A stretch of DNA of 6,496 bases from an uncultured Prevotella sp. (GTDB lineage: Bacteria; Bacteroidota; Bacteroidia; Bacteroidales; Bacteroidaceae). The notes beneath the pieces are model-generated. The model saw nothing but the letters and a program-made list of their open reading frames with translations. It ran no database searches and had not been told where the DNA came from. Location: positions 1-6,496 of the forward strand of contig URYG01000182.1 in NCBI GenBank assembly GCA_900551985.1, in the 5' to 3' direction. Within the stretch, counting starts at the first letter, position 1; each line of letters begins with the position of its first letter. Below are positions 1 through 6,245 of the stretch, in pieces. The translations under genes were made by a program, and so were the position numbers.

Positions 1-1480
1 ATTTCTTGGTCTTCAGGATGATGAAGCCCACGATGATAACCGGAACCACCGTGATGAGGAAGCCGATGCCTACCCACATCAATCCCTCCGGACGAACCAC
101 CGTCTCGAAGAACTGTCCACCAGCCGACAGGCCCAGACAGCCCAGATACAGGGCAAGACCCAGCTCGCGGAGCATCAGTCCCGCACTACGCGTCATATAA
201 GAGATGAACTGCACCCTAGGGCCCAGCGCACCAATCAGAATACCCATTACGATAGGACCACCGGCAATACCCAGACGAACGGGAGCCGTCATTCCCGGAA
301 TATTCAGCGGAATGGTTCCCACGGCGAGTCCCAGGATGATACCCAGGAAGATGGCGCCCAGGTTAGGCTCATTGAGCGTCTTCACGGCATTGCCCAGGAA
401 CTGCTCCACATGGTCGATGCTCGTAGGGTCGCCCACCACGGTCAGGCGGTCGCCATACTGCAGACGGAGGTCATCGGTAGCCAGCAGTCGGATATCACCA
501 CGCAGCACTCGGCTCACATTCACGCCATAGGTGTTGCGCATCTGCAGGCTTCCCAGTCGCTTGCCGTTGAGTCCCGGACGGGTCATCACGATGATTCTGC
601 TCTCCAGCTTGGCATCAATGGCATTCCAGTCCACCTTATCATTATTCCACTCCTTATCCACCTTCTTTCCGAAGAGAATCTGCATGGCAGACGCCTCATC
701 CTTATTGGTTACCACGAGCACATTATCGTTGGTATGGAGCACGGTATCAGCCTCAGGCACGATGACCTGCTCGCCTCGCCATACGCGGGAGATGATGAAC
801 TTGCGATGGGTCATCATCGAGATTTCGGAGATGGTATTGCCGTTGAGAGCCGGGTTTACGATGACATACTGTCCGACGGATGTATGGTCATCCTCATCGG
901 CACGGCGGATCTCCAGGTCCTCAGGTTTCACGAAGAGCTTGCGCAGGAACATCATCGCCAGGATGACGCCCACAACGCCCAAAGGATAGGTCACCGCACA
1001 GCCCAGGGCTGCTCCGCCGCTAGGCAACCCCAACTGCTGCAGCGCCTGCTGGGCAGCACCCAGAGCCGGCGTATTGGTAGTGGCACCGCAGAGAATGCCC
1101 ACCATATCGGGCAGGCTCACAGGCAGCACCAGGCACAGGGCGAGGGAGAAAACCGTTCCCACGGCGATGACAGCCAGGCTCCAGAGATTGAGCGAGATGC
1201 CCTCGTGACGCATCGAACCGAAGAAGTTGGGACCCACATAGAGACCCAGCACATACACGAACATGGTGAGTCCGAAGCTCTCGGCAAACTCCAGCATGTT
1301 CTCGTCGATGGTGAGTCCGAAATGACCCGCCACGATACCCACAAAGAATACGAAGGCTATGCCAAGAGAGATTCCCTTGACATGAATCTTGCCCAGGGCA
1401 AGACCCAAGGTACAAATCAATGAAAGAATGACGATGCCTTGCACCGCCGAATGCACGTTGATTAAATTATCAAACCACAT
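1..1480 (-). CDS. Putative YidE/YbjL/AspT-family antiporter with two TrkA-C domains (3' end cut by window)
   Basis: This is an integral inner-membrane transporter. The reverse strand is open from the ATG at 1480-1478 to the left edge, giving 493 residues with no stop. Hydrophobic segments cover about residues 12-180, including a GATTNTPALGAAQQAL stretch (132-147) typical of the AspT/YidE permease repeat. A soluble middle follows, with two TrkA-C/RCK-C-like domains at about 201-272 and 290-370. A second permease repeat starts near 373 (GAIFLGIILGLAVG, then GGPIVMGILIGALG). This permease / TrkA-C x2 / permease order is the known architecture of the family, in which AspT exchanges aspartate for alanine. 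The substrate here is unknown. Family members run to about 550-560 residues, so roughly 60 C-terminal residues lie outside the window. The start is supported by a good promoter 50-85 bp upstream. The gene is divergent from the kinase. A long antisense open frame across it is a shadow. Family call is confident, substrate is not. Confidence 0.9.
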   Translation of the reverse strand, partial: MWFDNLINVHSAVQGIVILSLICTLGLALGKIHVKGISLGIAFVFFVGIVAGHFGLTIDENMLEFAESFGLTMFVYVLGLYVGPNFFGSMRHEGISLNLWSLAVIAVGTVFSLALCLVLPVSLPDMVGILCGATTNTPALGAAQQALQQLGLPSGGAALGCAVTYPLGVVGVILAMMFLRKLFVKPEDLEIRRADEDDHTSVGQYVIVNPALNGNTISEISMMTHRKFIISRVWRGEQVIVPEADTVLHTNDNVLVVTNKDEASAMQILFGKKVDKEWNNDKVDWNAIDAKLESRIIVMTRPGLNGKRLGSLQMRNTYGVNVSRVLRGDIRLLATDDLRLQYGDRLTVVGDPTSIDHVEQFLGNAVKTLNEPNLGAIFLGIILGLAVGTIPLNIPGMTAPVRLGIAGGPIVMGILIGALGPRVQFISYMTRSAGLMLRELGLALYLGCLGLSAGGQFFETVVRPEGLMWVGIGFLITVVPVIIVGFIILKTKK

Positions 1481-1529
1481 AATATAAGTTTCAATCTATT
1501 CTCGAGATAATGTTCAGTTTACTAAATTC

Positions 1530-1565
1530 GGCTGCAAAGGTACATTAAATAAAGAACATCACAAA
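1530..1565 (-). promoter_or_regulatory. Bacteroidota-type promoter for the antiporter
   Basis: On the minus strand the -7 element reads TACCTTTG (1542-1535) and a -33 TTTG lies at 1565-1562, separated by 19 bp. This matches the known Bacteroidota consensus TTTG-N19-21-TAnnTTTG. Transcription would begin at about 1526-1531, leaving a leader of roughly 50 nt before the ATG at 1480. The -33 end overlaps the arm of a perfect inverted repeat (AAGAAAA-N6-TTTTCTT, 1565-1584), which could be a protein-binding site or a chance AT-rich match. Confidence 0.7.
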
Positions 1566-1648
1566 AGAAAAACGCCCTTTTCTTCTAAATATTTGCAACA
1601 AAATCAGAAAATAAAGCAAAAAACCAAATCTAACTCGAAGTTTTTTTG

Positions 1649-1661
1649 TACCTTTGCACCC
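1649..1661 (+). promoter_or_regulatory. -7 promoter element for the PfkB-family kinase
   Basis: TACCTTTGCACCC fits the Bacteroidota -7 element TAnnTTTG and sits 17 bp upstream of the kinase ATG, implying a leader of only about 12-17 nt. No TTTG is present at the expected -33 distance (around 1626-1629 reads AAAT), so this is a half-supported promoter. No Shine-Dalgarno sequence is visible, which is normal in this phylum. Confidence 0.55.
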
Positions 1662-1678
1662 GTTTAAAATAGAAATAG

Positions 1679-2548
1679 ATGAAAGATATTTGTTGTATAG
1701 GGCACGTAACCAAAGACAAGATAGTTACCCCAAACAGAACTGTTTACATGGCTGGCGGAACATCGTTCTACTTCGCCTACGCCATCAACCAACTGCCTAA
1801 GGATGTGAGCTTTTCGCTCATCACGGCAATGGATCCTACGGAGACAGAACCAGTAGAGAAGATGCGCCAGGCGGGCATAGAAGTAACCCTCAACCCATCG
1901 CGCAATACCGTCTTCTTCGAGAATATCTACGGAGAAAACCAGAACGAGCGCAAGCAGCGTGTGCTTGCCAAGGCTGATCCGTTCACCATCAGACAGCTGG
2001 AGCACGTGGAGGCGAAGGTGTATCACCTGGGAAGTCTGCTGAGCGATGATTTCTCGCCCGAGGTAGTGGAATTCCTCTCACGCAGCGGAAGGGTTTCCAT
2101 CGACGTGCAGGGCTATCTGCGCGAGGTGAGAGACGAGAAGGTGTATCCGATAGACTGGAAGGATAAGCTGGAGGTGCTGAAGAACACCTATTATCTGAAG
2201 GTGAACGAGACGGAGATGGAGACCATCACGGGGCTGAAGGAGCCGCGCGAGGCTGCGAAACTGATGCATTCGTGGGGTGTTACCGAGGTGATCATCACGC
2301 TGGGCAGCGAGGGTTCGCTCGTCTATGTGGATGATACCTTCTATGAGATTCCTGCCTATCCTCCTCACGAGGTGGTGGATGCTACCGGATGCGGCGACAC
2401 TTATTCTGCCGGTTATCTCTACAAGCGATTGCAGGGCGCCACTCCTACCGAGGCTGGCAAGTTTGCGGCAGCCATGTGCACCATCAAGCTGGAGCACAAC
2501 GGTCCGTTCAATCGCAGTATCGAGGATGTAGAACGCATTATGAAATAA
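1679..2548 (+). CDS. PfkB-family (ribokinase-like) carbohydrate or nucleoside kinase
   Basis: A 289-residue cytoplasmic kinase expected to transfer the ATP gamma-phosphate to a sugar, sugar acid or nucleoside. The C-terminal PfkB signature DATGCGDTYSAGYL (234-247) is intact, with GCG (237-239) as the anion hole and D240 as the catalytic base. The NxxE magnesium motif is present as N176-E179 in KVNETE. The N-terminal substrate-site glycines appear as AGGTS (25-29), and TLGSEGSLVY (207-216) is the usual strand near the nucleotide site. At 289 residues it is slightly shorter than typical ribokinases (about 300-310) but appears complete, from GHVTKD near the start to the final helix. The ATG at 1679 is the only reasonable start, 17 bp after a -7 element. 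The substrate cannot be read from the sequence, and the neighbours (a divergent antiporter and a downstream helicase) suggest no pathway. The gene appears to be monocistronic, ending in a hairpin. Confidence 0.9.
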   Translation: MKDICCIGHVTKDKIVTPNRTVYMAGGTSFYFAYAINQLPKDVSFSLITAMDPTETEPVEKMRQAGIEVTLNPSRNTVFFENIYGENQNERKQRVLAKADPFTIRQLEHVEAKVYHLGSLLSDDFSPEVVEFLSRSGRVSIDVQGYLREVRDEKVYPIDWKDKLEVLKNTYYLKVNETEMETITGLKEPREAAKLMHSWGVTEVIITLGSEGSLVYVDDTFYEIPAYPPHEVVDATGCGDTYSAGYLYKRLQGATPTEAGKFAAAMCTIKLEHNGPFNRSIEDVERIMK

Positions 2549-2557
2549 ATGATATAA

Positions 2558-2588
2558 AGATGATCTTCGCATCATCTGATCAGATTTT
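2558..2588 (+). terminator. Hairpin downstream of the kinase, possible weak terminator
   Basis: A perfect 7-bp inverted repeat AGATGAT / ATCATCT (2558-2564 and 2571-2577) encloses a CTTCGC loop, 9 nt after the kinase stop codon. The right arm overlaps a 12-bp perfect palindrome ATCTGATCAGAT (2574-2585), which ends in a short run of four T (2585-2588). The stem is AU-rich and the T-run short, so an intrinsic terminator is plausible but weak. Confidence 0.35.
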
Positions 2589-2632
2589 AGATAATTTATC
2601 CTATTATCTTCTTATTTTTGCCTGAATTGGTG

Positions 2633-2645
2633 TAACTTTGCATCC
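2633..2645 (+). promoter_or_regulatory. -7 promoter element abutting the helicase start codon
   Basis: TAACTTTGCATCC matches TAnnTTTG and ends 3 bp before the ATG at 2649. A TTTG at 2617-2620 is too close (12-bp gap) to be a normal -33 element, and nothing fits at 19-21 bp. If used, transcription would start within a few bases of the ATG and give an almost leaderless mRNA. Otherwise the helicase depends on readthrough from the kinase. Confidence 0.5.
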
Positions 2646-2648
2646 TAT

Positions 2649-4652
2649 ATGGAACAGATTTCACCAATTCAGGCATTATTGCAACAACGCACCCTGCTCC
2701 AGCTGGAGTATTACACCGAGAAGGAAGCCTTCCGCAAGCTCACCGAACAGATGGGAATGCAACGGAAGGTGAAACGAGGTGATGCCTGGTTCCCGCTCCG
2801 TGTGGGAAAAAGCTTTTATAATTCGCTGAACCAAACAGCCATCGAGGTTTTCCGTACCTCAGATCAGGATATCGAGCACAACTTTGAGTTCGGTCGCCCC
2901 GTCATGTTCTTTATGGTCAAGAAGATGGGCAAGAATGAGAACCAGGGCAGAAAAGTTCAAAGTATAAAATACTTTTCCTTTACCGGAACCGTGAGCTATG
3001 TGGATGGCGACAGAATGGTGATTACCGTGCCCGACTCTGCCCCATTGCTCGACTTGCAGCAATCTACGGAGCCTATCGGCGTGCAGCTATCCTTTGATGA
3101 AACCAGCTACAAACTGATGTTCGAGGCTCTGGACCGCGTGATGAAGGCGAAGAACAACCGTCTGGCTTATCTCCGCGATTTATTCTATTCGCATCAGAAG
3201 GCAGGAAAATTCTCCTTCGAACCGATGAAGTTCCCTTGGCTCAATCCTACCCAGGAAAGGGCTGTGAATGAGGTGCTTTGGGCGAAGGATGTGGCGATCG
3301 TTCACGGACCTCCGGGAACCGGAAAGACCACCACCCTGGTGGAAGCCATCAACGAAACCCTGATGCGAGAGAGTCAGGTGCTGGTGTGTGCACAGAGCAA
3401 TATGGCGGTGGATTGGATTTCTGAAAAACTGGTGGATAGAGGTGTGAATGTGCTCCGTATCGGAAATCCTACCCGTGTGAACGACAAGATGCTGGGCTTC
3501 ACCTACGAGCGCCGTTTCGAGAGTCATCCCGACTATCCGCAGCTCTGGGCTATCCGCAAGGCTATCAGAGAATTAAGGAAAAACAGAAAGAAAGGCAGCG
3601 AGAACTATCATCAGAAGATGGATAGGCTGAAGAGCCGTGCCGCCGAAATAGAGATCCGCATCAATTCTGAACTCTTTGGCGAGGCGCGTGTCATCGCCTG
3701 CACCCTCGTGGGTTCTGCCCACCGGTTGCTGGAAGGCATGAAGTTCGGCACCCTGTTTATCGACGAGGCAGCCCAGGCATTGGAAGCCGCCTGCTGGATT
3801 CCGATGAAGAGAGCCAGCCGTGTGATTCTAGCGGGCGACCATTGTCAGCTGCCGCCTACCGTGAAGAGTATTGCGGCGCTGAGAGCCGGACTGGGCAAGA
3901 CGCTGATGGAGCGCATCGCCGAAAACAAGCCCGAGGTGGTAACCCTGCTGAAGATTCAGTACCGTATGAACGATGAAATCATGCGATTCTCCAGCGACTG
4001 GTTCTACGGGGGAAAGGTGGAGAGTGCGCCACAGATCAAATACCGCAGCGTATTGGATTACGACCATCCGATCACGTGGATTGATACTTCGAACGAGGAG
4101 AATCAAATAACCATAGAAGGAGAAGATGCTCCTGAGGATTCTGCATCCAACTCATCTTCTGCATCTGCAGCCAATCAGAATTCTGACTTGAACTTCAAGG
4201 AGCAGTTTGTAGGCGAGAGTTTCGGGCGTATCAACAAGGCAGAAGCCGAGCTTACCCTGCTGACCCTGGCGGAATACTTCACCAAGATCGGCAAGCAGCG
4301 GGTATTGAGCGAGAGCATCGACGTAGGCATCATTTCGCCTTATCGTGCCCAGGTGCAGTATCTGAAGAAGCTCATCAAGAAGTATGAGTTCTTCAAGCCT
4401 TACCGCCGCCTGATCAGCGTAAACACGGTAGATGGTTTCCAGGGGCAGGAAAGAGACGTGATTCTCATCTCGCTGGTCCGTTCGAACGACGAAGGCCAGA
4501 TCGGTTTTCTGAAAGACCTGCGCCGCATGAACGTGGCGATGACGAGAGCCCGCATGAAGCTCATCATCCTGGGCAACAAGGATACGATGACGAAGCATCC
4601 TTTCTACAAGAAACTGTGGGAGTATGTAGAAGGGCTCAATAATGATGAATAA
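2649..4652 (+). CDS. Superfamily 1 UPF1/IGHMBP2-like DNA/RNA helicase (AAA_11/AAA_12)
   Basis: A complete 667-residue ATP-dependent helicase, presumably cytoplasmic and acting on DNA or RNA. All core SF1 motifs are visible: Walker A GPPGTGKT (220-227), motif Ia around QSNMAVD (249-255), motif II DEAAQ (372-376), motif III GDHCQLPPT (396-404), QYRM (437-440), motif V VDGFQGQERD (594-603) and motif VI NVAMTRAR (628-635). The DEAAQ, QYRM and GFQGQE wording places it in the UPF1/DNA2/IGHMBP2 group rather than UvrD/Rep. The N-terminal 200 residues form a beta-rich region with FTGTVSYVDGDRMVITV (111-127), like the 1B-type oligonucleotide-binding insert. A helical, charged stretch (about 300-340) fits the stalk or 1C insertion. 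Residues about 482-516 are a low-complexity acidic/Ser/Asn insert in the second RecA domain. The start at 2649 keeps the charged N-terminal helix; the next Met (35) would delete it. The next gene begins 193 bp later behind its own promoter. The physiological substrate is unknown. Confidence 0.93.
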   Translation: MEQISPIQALLQQRTLLQLEYYTEKEAFRKLTEQMGMQRKVKRGDAWFPLRVGKSFYNSLNQTAIEVFRTSDQDIEHNFEFGRPVMFFMVKKMGKNENQGRKVQSIKYFSFTGTVSYVDGDRMVITVPDSAPLLDLQQSTEPIGVQLSFDETSYKLMFEALDRVMKAKNNRLAYLRDLFYSHQKAGKFSFEPMKFPWLNPTQERAVNEVLWAKDVAIVHGPPGTGKTTTLVEAINETLMRESQVLVCAQSNMAVDWISEKLVDRGVNVLRIGNPTRVNDKMLGFTYERRFESHPDYPQLWAIRKAIRELRKNRKKGSENYHQKMDRLKSRAAEIEIRINSELFGEARVIACTLVGSAHRLLEGMKFGTLFIDEAAQALEAACWIPMKRASRVILAGDHCQLPPTVKSIAALRAGLGKTLMERIAENKPEVVTLLKIQYRMNDEIMRFSSDWFYGGKVESAPQIKYRSVLDYDHPITWIDTSNEENQITIEGEDAPEDSASNSSSASAANQNSDLNFKEQFVGESFGRINKAEAELTLLTLAEYFTKIGKQRVLSESIDVGIISPYRAQVQYLKKLIKKYEFFKPYRRLISVNTVDGFQGQERDVILISLVRSNDEGQIGFLKDLRRMNVAMTRARMKLIILGNKDTMTKHPFYKKLWEYVEGLNNDE

Positions 4653-4657
4653 GGACG

Positions 4658-4779
4658 AAGTTCGTGTAAAAAAGTGTATGCTCATACAGAAAGTTCGTGT
4701 AAAAAAGTGCATGTATACAAGGAAAGTTCATGTAGAAAAGTGTTGAAAACATTTGGAAGTTCGTGTAAAAAAGTGTATC
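4658..4779 (+). repeat. Four tandem 23-bp repeats at an exact 33-bp period (probable operator array)
   Basis: Copies start at 4658, 4691, 4724 and 4757, always 33 bp apart, with 10-bp unrelated spacers. The shared core reads AAGTTCGTGTAAAAAAGTG followed by TATG, CATG, TTGA or TATC. Copies 1, 2 and 4 differ from one another at only one or two positions; copy 3 has changes at two core positions (CGTG to CATG, TAAA to TAGA) and a divergent tail. Each intact core holds GTGTA and a GTGYA-like second half 10 bp apart (GTGTA-N5-GTGTA in copies 1 and 4), so half-sites recur about every helical turn and copies about every three turns. The unit is not palindromic. The fourth copy lies in the spacer of the ATPase promoter. 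The arrangement suggests cooperative binding of a regulator, possibly the product of the downstream gene; this is inference. Confidence 0.9.
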
Positions 4780-4788
4780 TTTGCAACC
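4752..4788 (+). promoter_or_regulatory. Consensus Bacteroidota promoter for the AAA+ ATPase, overlapping repeat copy 4
   Basis: A -33 TTTG (4752-4755) and a -7 TATCTTTG (4776-4783) are separated by 20 bp, an excellent match to the phylum consensus. The spacer is filled by the fourth 23-bp repeat, whose last four bases (TATC) form the first half of the -7 element. A protein bound to that repeat should therefore exclude RNA polymerase. The predicted leader is about 55 nt; near its 5' end it has a small inverted repeat, GCTGTT (4795-4800) with AACAGC (4811-4816), and further down a direct repeat ATTAACA (4822-4828, 4831-4837). Confidence 0.75.
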
Positions 4789-4845
4789 GACAGAGCTGTT
4801 TAAACATCATAACAGCAAGCCATTAACATCATTAACAACTTCAAA

Positions 4846-6150
4846 ATGTATGTAAGGATGAAAAGAACAATCATAGAACAATTAAAAGCATGGAAAGAGA
4901 GCCTTTACAGAAAGCCCTTAATCTTATCAGGAGCAAGACAAGTAGGCAAGACTTATATCCTCCAGGAGTTTGGGAAACAGGAATATGACCACGTTGCCTA
5001 CATCAACTGTGATGGAAACTCTGAGATTGCCAACATATTTGCAGAAGATTATGATATGAAGCGAGTCCTAATGGTTATCGGAGCCATTAGCAAACAGCCT
5101 ATAATCCCTGGCAAAACGCTTATCATTCTGGATGAAATACAAGAACTTCACAAGGGACTTTCCTCGCTGAAGTATTTCTGTGAAAATGCACCAGAATACC
5201 ATGTGGCTGTAGCTGGTTCGCTTTTAGGCGTTGCCATGCACCAAGGAGAATCTGCCCCAGTGGGAAAGGTTGACATCATTCGACTCTACCCTATGTCTTT
5301 CGAAGAGTTTCTTATGGCAAAAGACGAAGAACAGTTGCTGAACATATTGAAAAGTAAAGACTGGAAGACCATCACATTACTTCACGATAAACTCATCAAG
5401 ATATTAAGAGAATATTATTTTGTTGGGGGAATGCCTGAGGCTGTGAAAACTTATCTTGCAACTAACGATGCAAATCTCGTCAGACAGGTTCAGAACAACA
5501 TTCTCACCATTTATCGTAGTGACATGTCGAAGCATGTCAGCCCAAATGAAGCCACTCGCATCAGCATGGTTTGGCAATCCATCCCTTCCCAGCTTGCCAA
5601 GGAAAACAAGAAGTTTATCTATGGAGCGGTGAGAAGCGGAGCACGAGCCAAGGATTTTGAGATGGCAATACAATGGCTGGCGGATGCAGGTCTCACCTAT
5701 CGCATTTCCCGAGTAAGAGAAGTAGGAATGCCTTTGAAGTTTTACGAAGACCTCAATGCCTTCAAGCTGTTTCTCCTGGATGTCGGTCTCCTGGGTGCAC
5801 TGAGCGAGATGGAACCTGCCCAAATGCTCATCTCCAACAAAGCCATGACGGAGAGCAAGGGGGCATTCACGGAAAACTACGTCCTTACCCAGCTATTATG
5901 TCAACAGGACATTTACACCTATTATTATAGTAGGGAAGACGCTCGCTTGGAGATAGACTTCCTTGCCCAGCACCAAGGGGTGATAACTCCGATAGAGGTA
6001 AAAGCGGAAGAGAACCTGCGTTCCAAGTCACTTCGCGCCTTCTTTGACGCCCATCCCGACTTGCGAGCCATCCGCTTCTCCATGTCGCCATACAAGGAGC
6101 AAGAGTGGATGAAGAATGTCCCATTGTACGGGGTAGAGGAGAGTTTTTAG
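4846..6150 (+). CDS. AAA+ ATPase with C-terminal DUF4143 (AAA_14/DUF4143 family)
   Basis: A complete 434-residue protein of a family that is abundant in Bacteroidota and archaea but has no settled function. The AAA_14 domain (about 20-155) has Walker A GARQVGKT (29-36), Walker B TLIILDE (91-97, D96 E97), then Q99, and a sensor-like AGSLLG (123-128). LYPMSFEEF (148-156) is a hallmark of the family. A helical linker includes YYFVGGMPEAV (190-200). DUF4143 spans about 215-395, with the SGARAKDFEMAIQWLADAGL stretch (264-283). The end carries E369-I-D371 and P-I-E384-V-K386, spaced like a PD-(D/E)XK nuclease core. Residues look intact, so a nuclease activity is possible but unproven. The start at 4846 is the first ATG; M5 (4858) is an equally acceptable start. 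Its codons are more A/T-rich than those of the helicase upstream. It is controlled by a repeat-laden promoter of its own. No partner gene is adjacent in an obvious operon. Confidence 0.92.
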   Translation: MYVRMKRTIIEQLKAWKESLYRKPLILSGARQVGKTYILQEFGKQEYDHVAYINCDGNSEIANIFAEDYDMKRVLMVIGAISKQPIIPGKTLIILDEIQELHKGLSSLKYFCENAPEYHVAVAGSLLGVAMHQGESAPVGKVDIIRLYPMSFEEFLMAKDEEQLLNILKSKDWKTITLLHDKLIKILREYYFVGGMPEAVKTYLATNDANLVRQVQNNILTIYRSDMSKHVSPNEATRISMVWQSIPSQLAKENKKFIYGAVRSGARAKDFEMAIQWLADAGLTYRISRVREVGMPLKFYEDLNAFKLFLLDVGLLGALSEMEPAQMLISNKAMTESKGAFTENYVLTQLLCQQDIYTYYYSREDARLEIDFLAQHQGVITPIEVKAEENLRSKSLRAFFDAHPDLRAIRFSMSPYKEQEWMKNVPLYGVEESF

Positions 6151-6161
6151 GAACTCTTCTC
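6136..6161 (+). terminator. Hairpin spanning the ATPase stop codon
   Basis: GAGGAGAGTT (6136-6145) can pair with AACTCTTCTC (6152-6161), ten base pairs with one G-U, around a six-base loop that contains the TAG stop. No T-run follows, so this is not a standard intrinsic terminator; it may stabilise the mRNA 3' end, or be chance. Confidence 0.25.
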
Positions 6162-6245
6162 ACAATACTCCTTGAACTTTGCCTTAGTCATGGCAATACC
6201 AATGAGTCTATTAGATAACGCAACAATAACAACAAAATAAAAAAT

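Noticed and set aside
410..1423. A 337-codon plus-strand open frame
   Set aside because: It is antisense to the antiporter, whose reverse-strand reading has clear family motifs, and the plus-strand product is His/Gln-rich with no recognisable domain.
2649..4652. Helicase as a partner of the downstream ATPase in a two-gene defence system
   Set aside because: They are 193 bp apart, have separate promoters and different codon use, and the helicase looks like a housekeeping UPF1-like protein; co-function is not supported by the sequence.
4152..4712. A 186-codon minus-strand frame running through the repeats
   Set aside because: It lies mostly antisense to the helicase core motifs, and its recurring HFFTRT peptide is simply the repeat translated.
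4658..4779. CRISPR array
   Set aside because: Spacers are only 10 bp, far too short, there are just four units, and no cas genes are present.
4653..6245. Insertion sequence or transposon carrying the ATPase
   Set aside because: No transposase, terminal inverted repeats or flanking target duplication could be found at either edge.
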